Source of the DNA: an uncultured Bacilli bacterium
GTDB lineage: Bacteria > Bacillota_I > Bacilli_A > RF39 > UBA660
DNA length: 64,000 bases
Direction: 5' to 3'
Assembly: GCA_934090795.1 (NCBI GenBank)
Contig: CAKOJQ010000007.1
Location: 1-64,000 of the forward strand
Both the position numbers and the translations under genes were made by a program. Every line of letters starts with the position of its first letter. The first letter of the stretch is position 1. The notes under the pieces are model-generated. The model saw only the letters and a list, made by a program, of their open reading frames with translations, ran no database searches and was not told the DNA's origin. Below, in pieces: positions 52,929 through 61,518 of the stretch.

Positions 52929-54635
52929 TTATTTAACTTCTAATAGCGAATCACCAAATAAATCATTTGCAATTGAAACTGATTTATTTACATCATCATC
53001 ACTAATTATATCATTTTTTTCCTCAATATACACAAAATTATTTTGTTTATTTTTAAGTAATTCCATATATTTATTTTTTTCAATATTCCAATCATTAAGT
53101 GTTAAGCAAATAAAACTTTTTTTATTATTACTAGCTTTATTAAAAGCGTTTTCTATCAAATCTAAACTTTCATTAAATAATAAAACGGTCGAATGAGACT
53201 TGTTGGCAAAAATAACATTTGTTGGTGAAACAACTTCAATACTTACATTTTCAATCAAATTTAATAAATCATGATTATTTTCAAATTCAATATCATTTAA
53301 AAATTTATTCCATAATTCAGTAAATTCTTTTTTACAATCACGACTAGCATTTACATAAGAATTATTTATTCTTATTTTAACAAATTCATCAGTTATTTTA
53401 TTTTTAGAACTATTAACACAATTAACAACATTTGAAGTTTCTTTAATATTATTTAAATTATCATCTACATCAATTTTAGTTTCATTCTTATTTTCTATTT
53501 TTTGTTCTGAATTATTGACTATTTTGTCAATTGACAAATTGTCAACTTTGCTGATTTTTTTGTCAATTATCTCATTATTGCTGGACTTGCAAGTAATTTT
53601 TATTTTATCACTATTATCAACTTTACATTTTTGATAATAACTAAATAATATAATTTTAATTAAATCTAAAGAATTCTTTTTGCCAAAAACATTTGATAAA
53701 TCAAAAGCCATATTTTTTAAATCACATACAGCAATTGAATAATTCATACCATTAACAATTTTCATTTCTAAATCAAAAATATAAGCAATAATTTTATTGA
53801 CAAATAAATTAATATTCAAACCTTTATCACCATATTCATTAAATATAGCGTTAACATCATCATAACAAGCATCATTTAATAATTCAAAAATCTTCTCTAC
53901 ATCCTTTGATCCAACAAAACCAAAAGTATCACCAATAAGTTTATCATCAATTAAAACATTCTCTTTAGATAATTGATCAAGCATACTTAAAGCATCTCTC
54001 ATTGCACCATCAGCAAGTTCAGCAATTAAATTAGCTGCAGAGTCAGTAATCTCAATATTTTCTAATTTAGAAATTCTTAAAATATTGCTTACAATAATAT
54101 CAGGAGTTAATTTTTTAAAAGAAAATCGTTGACATCTAGATAAAATAGTAAGAGGAATCTTTTGCAATTCAGTTGTAGCTAAAATAAATATAACATGACT
54201 AGGAGGTTCCTCGAGAGTTTTTAAAAAAGCATTCCAAGCATTACCAGATAACATATGAACCTCATCAATAATATAAATCTTATATTTTGAAAAAGTAGGC
54301 AATATTTTAGCACTATCACGCAAATTTCTTATTTCATCAACACCATTATTACTTGCAGCATCTATTTCAATAATATCAGGTGATTCACTAAAATTAATAC
54401 AACTATTGCACTTATTGCAAGGATTACCACCTACATTATTTTCACAATTAATTGCTTTAGCAAATATCTTAGCAGTACTAGTTTTTCCTGTACCTCTAGG
54501 ACCATGAAATAAATATGCATGAGATACCTTATTTAAAACAATTGATTCCGAAAGTAATTTTTTTATAGCCTCTTGTCCATATAAGTTTTCAAAAGAATCA
54601 GGTCGATATTTTCTATATAAAACCTTGTATGCCAT
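52929..54635 (-). CDS. dnaX: DNA polymerase III gamma/tau subunit
   Basis: Clamp-loader motor. About 568 residues from MAYKVLYRKYRP (GGTGAT upstream). HGPRGTGKTSTAKIFAKAINC, zinc-binding Cys set (CENNVGGNPCNKCNSC), IDEVHMLSGNAWNAFLKTLEEPP and SRCQRF. The C-terminal third contains a low-complexity Asn/Lys/Asp linker (about 370-430) and a tau-like end. The linker DNA holds several TTGTCAA palindromes. Confidence 0.95.
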   Translation of the reverse strand: MAYKVLYRKYRPDSFENLYGQEAIKKLLSESIVLNKVSHAYLFHGPRGTGKTSTAKIFAKAINCENNVGGNPCNKCNSCINFSESPDIIEIDAASNNGVDEIRNLRDSAKILPTFSKYKIYIIDEVHMLSGNAWNAFLKTLEEPPSHVIFILATTELQKIPLTILSRCQRFSFKKLTPDIIVSNILRISKLENIEITDSAANLIAELADGAMRDALSMLDQLSKENVLIDDKLIGDTFGFVGSKDVEKIFELLNDACYDDVNAIFNEYGDKGLNINLFVNKIIAYIFDLEMKIVNGMNYSIAVCDLKNMAFDLSNVFGKKNSLDLIKIILFSYYQKCKVDNSDKIKITCKSSNNEIIDKKISKVDNLSIDKIVNNSEQKIENKNETKIDVDDNLNNIKETSNVVNCVNSSKNKITDEFVKIRINNSYVNASRDCKKEFTELWNKFLNDIEFENNHDLLNLIENVSIEVVSPTNVIFANKSHSTVLLFNESLDLIENAFNKASNNKKSFICLTLNDWNIEKNKYMELLKNKQNNFVYIEEKNDIISDDDVNKSVSIANDLFGDSLLEVK

Positions 54636-54666
54636 TAAGATCACCATCCACTACTAATTATACCAT

Positions 54667-55083
54667 TTATCTCTTATTTTTCCAAAATAAATCACTTATT
54701 TTTTTATATTCATTTCTAAAACTATCATTATCAATTTTAAAAAAATCAGTTTTAGAAAACATCTTCTTATTCAAACTTTTTTCAAATAAATAATACACGT
54801 TACTTATTCTACTTTCGCGAATAAAAAGCTTACACATTTCACATGGTTCAATCGTAACATACAACGAACATTTGTTTAATCGCCATTCATTAATTTTTTT
54901 AGAATACTTTGAAATGGCAATAATTTCCGCATGATCAAACACACAATTACTTTTATGACGTTTATTATATGCATATGAAACAATTTTACCATCAGCAACT
55001 AAAACAGCAGCTACGGGAACCTCATTATGTTTAATAGCCTTTCTAGATAACTTTAATAATAACTTATATACTTTATCCGGCAT
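54667..55083 (-). CDS. tadA: tRNA adenosine(34) deaminase TadA-like
   Basis: 138 residues, cytidine-deaminase fold. Zinc motifs FDHAEIIAIS (H, E) and TIEPCEMCKLF (two Cys). Makes inosine 34 in tRNA-Arg. In Firmicutes tadA lies beside ffs and dnaX, as here. Somewhat divergent at the C terminus. Confidence 0.85.
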   Translation of the reverse strand: MPDKVYKLLLKLSRKAIKHNEVPVAAVLVADGKIVSYAYNKRHKSNCVFDHAEIIAISKYSKKINEWRLNKCSLYVTIEPCEMCKLFIRESRISNVYYLFEKSLNKKMFSKTDFFKIDNDSFRNEYKKISDLFWKNKR

Positions 55084-55105
55084 AAATAACTACCTCTTTT
55101 CAAAT

Positions 55106-55183
55106 AAAAAAAGTGCACATGCGTAGAGGTAAATATGGCTGCTTTATTCCTAATCTGACCAGGTTATTACATACACATTGCAC
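55106..55183 (-). ncRNA. ffs: Signal recognition particle 4.5S-type RNA
   Basis: Minus-strand RNA starting GTGCAATG and ending GTGCAC plus T7. The ends pair (GTGCA with TGCAC, ATGTGTA with TACGCAT). The Ffh-binding apex reads GGTCAGATTAGGAATAAAGC, then AGCC, recognisably the domain IV pattern (GGTCAGG..GGAA..AGCAGCC). Small form without an Alu domain. Upstream TTGTTA-17 bp-TATATT fits a promoter. Confidence 0.85.
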
Positions 55184-55224
55184 AAATATAATATACCACA
55201 ACAATTAATAGATAACAAGAAAAT

Positions 55225-55240
55225 AATGTGGAAAACTTTT
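55225..55240. repeat. 16-bp direct repeat, left bracket of the array
   Basis: AATGTGGAAAACTTTT, identical to 56962-56977. It contains TGTGGAAAA, one base off the reverse DnaA box TGTGGATAA. Confidence 0.8.
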
Positions 55241-55314
55241 AAAATATTTAAAATAATAATAAAATCATATTAATTACTACACAATATATAAGAATTAATA
55301 ATTAAATATCGAAC

Positions 55315-55338
55315 AAATTATTTCCCGGGAAATAATTT
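55315..55338. promoter_or_regulatory. Noc-binding site NBS 1
   Basis: Perfect 24-bp palindrome with ATTTCCCGGGAAAT core at 55320-55333. Core start is 68 bp before the core of the next parS. Confidence 0.9.
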
Positions 55339-55387
55339 TACTAAACAGATAAAATAATTTATATTATATAAAACAATATTCATTAAT

Positions 55388-55401
55388 GTTTCACGTGAAA
55401 C
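55388..55401. promoter_or_regulatory. parS site 1
   Basis: Perfect GTTTCACGTGAAAC palindrome, the ParB (Spo0J) consensus. Confidence 0.93.
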
Positions 55402-55520
55402 TTATAAAAATAAAGATAATGTTAATAACTTTAAGAATATAAACAAAATTGTATATAAAATAATATAAGTCATATTTAAATACTATGAATAACAAATCAA
55501 TCAATAAAATTAAATATTAT

Positions 55521-55534
55521 GTTTCACGTGAAAC
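55521..55534. promoter_or_regulatory. parS site 2
   Basis: Perfect GTTTCACGTGAAAC within an 18-bp palindrome (AT added on each side). Confidence 0.93.
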
Positions 55535-55656
55535 ATTACAAAATATATAAAATTAATTAATTAATTAATATATTAAAAAAATAAATTAATATCTAGTAAA
55601 TAATATTTTAAAATTGTTAAATCAAACAAAAATAATTTTTTTATAAATAAGCTCTC

Positions 55657-55680
55657 AAATTATTTCCCGGGAAATAATTT
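55657..55680. promoter_or_regulatory. Noc-binding site NBS 2
   Basis: Identical 24-bp palindrome to NBS 1, core 55662-55675, again 68 bp before the next parS. Confidence 0.9.
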
Positions 55681-55729
55681 CACTAAATAAATAAAATAAT
55701 TTATATTATATAAAATAATAATCATTGAT

Positions 55730-55743
55730 GTTTCACGTGAAAC
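55730..55743. promoter_or_regulatory. parS site 3
   Basis: Perfect GTTTCACGTGAAAC. Confidence 0.93.
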
Positions 55744-55889
55744 ATAACAAGAACATATACAAGCAAATTTTATTGTCAGTATAAATTGTTATTAAATTAA
55801 CCTAAAAAATAGTATATAAACATTTATATAAATAAATTTAAATATCTGAATCATAAATAATTACCAAAAATTATATACAAAATACATAA

Positions 55890-55903
55890 GTTTCACATGA
55901 AAC
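55890..55903. promoter_or_regulatory. parS site 4, variant
   Basis: GTTTCACATGAAAC, one change from consensus at the central CpG that breaks the perfect palindrome. The only variant among the ten. Confidence 0.8.
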
Positions 55904-56050
55904 ATTACAAAATATATAATTATGATTTAAAAAAAATAATTAAATATTAAAATTAATTAATATATAAAAAAAAGATAAATTAATATTTAGTAAATAATAT
56001 TTTAAAATTGTTGAATAAAATAAAAATGATTTTTTTATAAATAAGCTCTC

Positions 56051-56074
56051 AAATTATTTCCCGGGAAATAATTT
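56051..56074. promoter_or_regulatory. Noc-binding site NBS 3
   Basis: Identical 24-bp palindrome, core 56056-56069, 70 bp before the next parS. Confidence 0.9.
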
Positions 56075-56125
56075 TACTAAATAGATAAAATAATTTACAT
56101 TATATTAAAAACAATAATCATTGAT

Positions 56126-56139
56126 GTTTCACGTGAAAC
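56126..56139. promoter_or_regulatory. parS site 5
   Basis: Perfect GTTTCACGTGAAAC. Confidence 0.93.
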
Positions 56140-56231
56140 TTATAAAAAATTAAAGATAATGTTAATAACAATAAAAATATAAAACAAAATTGCATATAAA
56201 ATAATATAAGTTATATTTAATTACATATTAT

Positions 56232-56245
56232 GTTTCACGTGAAAC
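56232..56245. promoter_or_regulatory. parS site 6
   Basis: Perfect GTTTCACGTGAAAC, flanked as TATG...CATA. Confidence 0.93.
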
Positions 56246-56370
56246 ATAACAAGAACATATACAAGCAAAATTTTTTTAATATAATTCATAAATAATTTAA
56301 CTTAAGAAAATAATATATTATAAACAAATTTAACTATCTAAATCATAAAAAATAAAAAAAATACTCATAA

Positions 56371-56384
56371 GTTTCACGTGAAAC
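56371..56384. promoter_or_regulatory. parS site 7
   Basis: Perfect GTTTCACGTGAAAC, flanked as TAA...TTA. Confidence 0.93.
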
Positions 56385-56505
56385 TTATTTATAAATTAAA
56401 AAATAATATTTATAAAATATTATATAAATTTAAAATAAATATATTTTTAGTTAATAAAAGTACTATTAATAAAGAAATAACATTAATAGATCTAAACAAA
56501 ATAAA

Positions 56506-56519
56506 GTTTCACGTGAAAC
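56506..56519. promoter_or_regulatory. parS site 8
   Basis: Perfect GTTTCACGTGAAAC. Confidence 0.93.
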
Positions 56520-56660
56520 ATAACAATAGAATTTATAGCTAGCATTTCAAAAATACAAATAATATATAAAAAAATTAATTAATCAATATATAAAAATTTA
56601 TAATGTAATAATAAATTAAAAAGAATAAAATTAAGAGTCTTAATCAAAATAAAATCGAAC

Positions 56661-56684
56661 AAATTATTTCCCGGGAAATAATTT
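56661..56684. promoter_or_regulatory. Noc-binding site NBS 4
   Basis: Identical 24-bp palindrome, core 56666-56679. Preceded by ATCGAACA as at NBS 1. Confidence 0.9.
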
Positions 56685-56712
56685 TACAATAAATACTATA
56701 AAAATCATATAT

Positions 56713-56726
56713 GTTTCACGTGAAAC
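56713..56726. promoter_or_regulatory. parS site 9
   Basis: Perfect GTTTCACGTGAAAC, 47 bp after the NBS 4 core start. Confidence 0.93.
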
Positions 56727-56764
56727 TTAATAAGTATATTTATTACTACATATCTATAACAAAA

Positions 56765-56778
56765 GTTTCACGTGAAAC
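56765..56778. promoter_or_regulatory. parS site 10
   Basis: Perfect GTTTCACGTGAAAC, only 52 bp from site 9, the closest parS pair. Confidence 0.93.
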
Positions 56779-56872
56779 ATAAATAATTAAAATAATGTTA
56801 ATAACTTTTAAAAAATAATAAAGGACAATAAAATTATTCAAAATAATAAAAAGTCATTATTAAATTATAAAA

Positions 56873-56896
56873 AAATTATTTCCCGGGAAATAATTT
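56873..56896. promoter_or_regulatory. Noc-binding site NBS 5
   Basis: Identical 24-bp palindrome, core 56878-56891, last site before gyrA. Confidence 0.9.
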
Positions 56897-56961
56897 TATA
56901 AAATATATAAATAAAATGTTAATAAAAAAATAACTAAAATTTAAATAATGAAACAAAAAGA

Positions 56962-56977
56962 AATGTGGAAAACTTTT
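56962..56977. repeat. 16-bp direct repeat, right bracket of the array
   Basis: Exact copy of 55225-55240 in the same orientation, 25 bp after the gyrA stop. Confidence 0.8.
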
Positions 56978-57002
56978 TAAATCAAAAGAAAAACGATATA
57001 AA

Positions 57003-59579
57003 TTACTCATTTATATCGATATTTTCATCATTATTCTTTAAAATTAAGCTTATAGCTGCTACTTTTTGTTCATTTTTTAGATTAATAAGTCTAGTTCCTT
57101 GAGTAACTCTACCTAATTGGCTTAATTGATCAAGAGGAATTCTAATAATAATACCCTCATTTGTAATAATCATTAAATCACAATTATCTTCTACACGTTT
57201 AATTGCAGCAATACCACCATTCTTATCAGTAATATTTAAAGCCTTAACTCCTTTGCTGCCTCTACTAGTTTTTCTAAATTCACTAACTAATGTTAATTTA
57301 CCATAACCTTTTTCAGTAACAATTACAATATTATCAGATTCCTTAGTAGTTTCAACTCCAACACATAACTCATCACCAAGATTAATTCCTTTAACTCCAG
57401 AAGCAGTTCTACCCATCATTCTAATATCAGATTCATTGAATAATACAACTCTACCAGCTGATGAAGCAAGAACAACATCACATTCACCATCAGTTTTCTT
57501 AACGCCAATCAATTCATCATTATCTTTTAAACTAATACAAATCTTACCAGATTTTCTAATATTATCAAATTCCTCAATAGCAGTCTTCTTAACAATACCT
57601 TTTTTAGTAGCAAATAATAAATATTTAGCACTATCAGTTCTAGAATAAGTAAGCATTGAAGTTACATACTCATCTTTATCTATTTGTAATAAATTAATAA
57701 TTGGTAATCCCTTAGAAGTTCTACTAAATTCAGGAACTTCATATCCTTTAATCTTATAAACCTTACCTTTGTTAGTAAATAATAATACATAATCATGAGA
57801 CATTAAATTTGACATATACTCGACATAATCTTCTTCATTGGTTGACATTCCCTTTACACCTACACCACCTCTATTTTGAATCTTATAAGTTTCAGAAATA
57901 GTTCTCTTAATATATCCTTTAGATGTTAAAGAAATAACTATATTTTCATTTGGAATCAAAGATTCATCTTCAATATAATCAATAGCAGTCATATCTATAG
58001 AAGTACGTCTATCATCAGAATATCTATTCTTAATATCTAATAATTCTTGTTTTATAATGTTTAAAACTTTTTCTTCACTAGCTAAAATTGATTTCAATTC
58101 CTCAATTAGTTCTAATAATGACTTTAATTCCTCTTCAATCTTACTTCTTTCTAAACCAGTTAAACGTCTTAACTTTAATTCTAGAATACTTTCAGCTTGA
58201 ATTTGAGATAAGAAAAATCTATCCATTAAAGTCTTTTTAGCAATTTCATCAGTTTCAGATGTCTTAATAACCTTAATAACCTCATCAATATTATCAAGAG
58301 CAATCTTATAACCTTCTAAAATATGAACTCTAGCCTCACTCTTTTTCAAATCAAACTTAGTTCTTCTAATAATAACTTCTTTTTGATGATCTATATATTT
58401 CGAAATAATAGATTTTAATCCCAAAGTACGTGGAACACCCTGATCAAGCATTAAAAAGATAATACTATAATTAACTTGAAATTGAGTATGCTTAAATAAT
58501 TTATTTAAAACAACCTGTGCATTAGCATCCTTCTTTAAAGTAATAGTAATTTTAACTCCATCTTTTAAATCAGTGTGATAATCAGTTATACCATCAATAA
58601 TCTTGTTATGAACAAGTTCAGCAACTTTATTTTTAAGTTCACTAGTATTAACACCATAAGGAACTTCAGTAATAACAATATTAGAATGAGATCCATTTTC
58701 CTCAATTTCCGCTCTACTTCTAATAGTAATCGTTCCCCTACCAGTTTCATAAGCTTGTTTTATACCAGAATTTCCTAAAATAATACCACCAGTTGGAAAA
58801 TCAGGTCCTTTAATATATTGCATTAAACCTAAAGTATCAATTTCAGGATTATCAATATAAGCAACACATCCATCAATTACTTCCCCTAAATTATGAGGAG
58901 GAATATTAGTTGCCATACCAACAGCAATACCCATTGTTCCATTTACAAGTACATTTGGAAATTTACTAGGTAAAACCTTAGGTTCTTTTAAAGTTTCATC
59001 AAAGTTAGGCATAAAATCAACGGTATCTTTATTAATATCTCTTAATAATTCAAGAGATAATTTTGATAATCTAGCCTCAGTATAACGGTAAGCTGCAGCT
59101 CCATCACCATCAATATTACCAAAGTTTCCGTGTCCATCAACCAAAGTATATCTTTGACTAAAATCCTGTGCAAGTCTTACCATTGCTTCATAAATTGAAG
59201 AGTCACCATGTGGATGATAATGTCCCATAACATTACCAACAGTTGTAGCTGATTTTCTATGAGGTTTATCAGGAGTATTACCTTCCTCATACATAGACCA
59301 TAAAATACGTCTGTGAACAGGCTTTAAACCATCTCTTAAGTCTGGTAGAGCTCGAGATGTAATAACACTCATAGAGTATCTTAAAAACGAATCCTTGACC
59401 TCAGTAACAATATTATTAACATCTCTAGAATCTCTTTCATGAAATACACCACTAAAATCATCAGTTGAATCATTATTTACCTTAATATTATCATCAACTA
59501 TTTCTTCATGAGTAACTAAATCTTCATTAGTATCTACGTTTGTAGTATCAATTATATTTTCATTTTCTTCATTATTCAT
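57003..59579 (-). CDS. gyrA: DNA gyrase subunit A
   Basis: Breakage-reunion subunit that introduces negative supercoils with GyrB. 858 residues. About 60 N-terminal residues are an unusual acidic, Asn/Asp/Glu-rich extension before the normal beginning (VKDSFLRYSMSVI). Catalytic Tyr in AAAYRYTEARL. The quinolone region reads HPHGDSSIYEAMVRLAQ: Ser at the position of E. coli S83 and Glu at D87, the wild-type Gram-positive state. C-terminal beta-pinwheel with a QNRGGVGVKGM GyrA-box. 13 bp after gyrB. Confidence 0.96.
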   Translation of the reverse strand: MNNEENENIIDTTNVDTNEDLVTHEEIVDDNIKVNNDSTDDFSGVFHERDSRDVNNIVTEVKDSFLRYSMSVITSRALPDLRDGLKPVHRRILWSMYEEGNTPDKPHRKSATTVGNVMGHYHPHGDSSIYEAMVRLAQDFSQRYTLVDGHGNFGNIDGDGAAAYRYTEARLSKLSLELLRDINKDTVDFMPNFDETLKEPKVLPSKFPNVLVNGTMGIAVGMATNIPPHNLGEVIDGCVAYIDNPEIDTLGLMQYIKGPDFPTGGIILGNSGIKQAYETGRGTITIRSRAEIEENGSHSNIVITEVPYGVNTSELKNKVAELVHNKIIDGITDYHTDLKDGVKITITLKKDANAQVVLNKLFKHTQFQVNYSIIFLMLDQGVPRTLGLKSIISKYIDHQKEVIIRRTKFDLKKSEARVHILEGYKIALDNIDEVIKVIKTSETDEIAKKTLMDRFFLSQIQAESILELKLRRLTGLERSKIEEELKSLLELIEELKSILASEEKVLNIIKQELLDIKNRYSDDRRTSIDMTAIDYIEDESLIPNENIVISLTSKGYIKRTISETYKIQNRGGVGVKGMSTNEEDYVEYMSNLMSHDYVLLFTNKGKVYKIKGYEVPEFSRTSKGLPIINLLQIDKDEYVTSMLTYSRTDSAKYLLFATKKGIVKKTAIEEFDNIRKSGKICISLKDNDELIGVKKTDGECDVVLASSAGRVVLFNESDIRMMGRTASGVKGINLGDELCVGVETTKESDNIVIVTEKGYGKLTLVSEFRKTSRGSKGVKALNITDKNGGIAAIKRVEDNCDLMIITNEGIIIRIPLDQLSQLGRVTQGTRLINLKNEQKVAAISLILKNNDENIDINE

Positions 59580-59592
59580 ATCAAAACACCTC

Positions 59593-61518
59593 CTAAATAT
59601 CTAAATTATCTACATATTTTGCATTTTCTTCTATAAATTGACGTCTAGGTTCAACCTCATCACCCATTAATTGAGTAAAAATTTGATCAGCCAAAATAGC
59701 ATCATCTAAAGAAATTTGTCTTAAAACTCTTTGATTAATATCCATTGTTGTTTCATTTAATTCTTCAGCATCCATCTCTCCTAAACCTTTCATACGAGTA
59801 ATTTGTGCTTTATCTCTAACATTTTCAGGTAAAGTACTTAAATATTTTTCTTTTTCTTCTTCAGTTAAAACATATTTTCTAATTTTACCATGTTGAATTC
59901 TAAAAAGAGGGGGTTGAGCAGCATAAACATGTCCAGCTTCAATAATAGGCTTAAAGAAACGATAAAATAAAGTTAATAAAAGTACACGAATATGATCACC
60001 GTCGACATCGGCATCGGTCATTATAATGATTTTATGATATCTTAATTTTTCTAAATTAAATTCTTGACCAATACCAGTACCAAATGCAGTAATAATAGTT
60101 CTAATTTCTTCATTACCTAGTGCTCTATCAAGTCTAGCCTTTTCTACATTTAAAATTTTACCTCTAAGTGGAAGAATTGCTTGAGTCATTGAATCTCTAC
60201 CCTTTTTAGCAGAACCACCGGCACTATCTCCCTCGACTATAAAAATTTCTGAAATACTAGGATCTTTACTCTTACAATCAGATAATTTACCAAAGAAATT
60301 TGTAATTGCTAAATCACTTTTTCTAGTTGTTTCTCTAGCCCTCTTAGCAGCAAGTCTTGCACGAGATGCTAAAATACATTTATCAATAATAATCTTTGCA
60401 TCTTGTGGATTTTCCATTAAAAATCTTTCAAAACCTTTAGAGAAAACACTATCAGCAAGTTTTCTTACCTCAGAGTTACCAAGTCTACCTTTAGTTTGTC
60501 CTTCAAACTGTGGATTTGGATGTTTACAAGAAACGATCATAGTTAATCCCTCTTTAACATCATCACCAGTTAAAGAATCATCCTTTTCCTTTAAAGCATT
60601 AATCTTTCTAGCATAATTATTAATTACCCTTGTTAATGCTCTTCTTACACCTTCTTCATGAGTTCCGCCATCATGAGTATTAATATTATTTACAAAAGAG
60701 TAAATATTGTCAGTGTACCCATCGTTATATTGCATTGCAACCTCAAAGAATACACCATCCTCTTCACCTTGTAAATGAATTATATCTTCATGAATAGGAG
60801 TTTTATTTTGATTTAAGAATCTAACATACTCACTAATTCCACCTTCGTAATGGAAAGAATCACCAGTAGTATCTTCATCATCTCTATCATCTCTTAAAGT
60901 AATTTTTAAACCTCTATTTAAAAATGCAAGTTCTCTAACTCTTACTTTTAAAGTTTCATAATCATATACATCAGTATCAAAAATATCTGGATCTGGTTTA
61001 AAACTAACAGTTGTACCTGTTCTATTAGGTTCACATTCACCAATTACAGTTAATTTTTGTGCTATTTTTCCACCATTTACAAATTTTGCCTCATAAATCT
61101 TACAATCTTTATAAACAGTAACAGTAACCCATTTTGATAGCGCATTTACAACAGATGCACCTACACCATGTAAACCACCAGATACCTTGTATCCTCCGCC
61201 ACCAAATTTACCACCAGCATGTAATACTGTATAAACTGTTTCAACCGTTGAAATACCAGTTTTTGGATGAATTCCAACTGGAATACCACGACCATCATCT
61301 TTAACAGTTATTGAATTATCTTTGTTGATAATAATTTCAATATTTTTACAATAACCTGCAAGGGCTTCATCTATTGAGTTATCCACTATTTCCCATACTA
61401 AATGATGTAATCCTTTAATATCAGTAGTACCAATATACATTCCTGGTCTTTTTCTAACGGCCTCTAACCCTTCTAAAACCTGAATATCACTTTCATTATA
61501 TTCTTCATTACTATTCAT
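59593..61518 (-). CDS. gyrB: DNA gyrase subunit B
   Basis: ATPase subunit. 641 residues. GHKL motifs EIVDNSIDEALAG, DDGRGIPVGIHPKTG and GGKFGGGGYKVSGGLHGVGASVVNALS. Toprim EGDSAGGSAKKGRD, PLRGKILNVEKA, IIMTDADVDGDHI. C-terminal end GDEVEPRRQFIEENA. Overlaps recF by 8 bp. Confidence 0.97.
   Translation of the reverse strand: MNSNEEYNESDIQVLEGLEAVRKRPGMYIGTTDIKGLHHLVWEIVDNSIDEALAGYCKNIEIIINKDNSITVKDDGRGIPVGIHPKTGISTVETVYTVLHAGGKFGGGGYKVSGGLHGVGASVVNALSKWVTVTVYKDCKIYEAKFVNGGKIAQKLTVIGECEPNRTGTTVSFKPDPDIFDTDVYDYETLKVRVRELAFLNRGLKITLRDDRDDEDTTGDSFHYEGGISEYVRFLNQNKTPIHEDIIHLQGEEDGVFFEVAMQYNDGYTDNIYSFVNNINTHDGGTHEEGVRRALTRVINNYARKINALKEKDDSLTGDDVKEGLTMIVSCKHPNPQFEGQTKGRLGNSEVRKLADSVFSKGFERFLMENPQDAKIIIDKCILASRARLAAKRARETTRKSDLAITNFFGKLSDCKSKDPSISEIFIVEGDSAGGSAKKGRDSMTQAILPLRGKILNVEKARLDRALGNEEIRTIITAFGTGIGQEFNLEKLRYHKIIIMTDADVDGDHIRVLLLTLFYRFFKPIIEAGHVYAAQPPLFRIQHGKIRKYVLTEEEKEKYLSTLPENVRDKAQITRMKGLGEMDAEELNETTMDINQRVLRQISLDDAILADQIFTQLMGDEVEPRRQFIEENAKYVDNLDI

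Larger units (their letters stand above)
55184..57002. other. 1.8-kb gene-free AT-rich region holding a parS/NBS array
   Basis: No credible open frame on either strand. The G and C bases are concentrated in short palindromes: ten parS and five Noc sites, plus bracketing 16-bp repeats. Similar blocks recur: a Noc site, then ACTAAAnAnATAAAATAATT-like sequence, then a parS, at 55315, 55657 and 56051. This suggests past tandem duplication. Lies between gyrA and ffs. Confidence 0.9.

Noticed and set aside
55315..56896. Palindrome-rich tract as a CRISPR or transposon relic
   Set aside because: Units are perfect palindromes matching known ParB and Noc sites, spacing is irregular overall, and no transposase fragment is present.
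55184..57002. oriC itself in the gyrA-ffs gap
   Set aside because: No cluster of good DnaA boxes; only two near-boxes at the edges. The dnaA-dnaN side beyond the window is the more likely origin.
58575..58778. Plus-strand frame opposite gyrA
   Set aside because: Shadow of a highly conserved gene.
59150..59260. Quinolone-resistance changes in gyrA
   Set aside because: The Ser and Glu at the key positions are the usual susceptible residues for Gram-positive GyrA.
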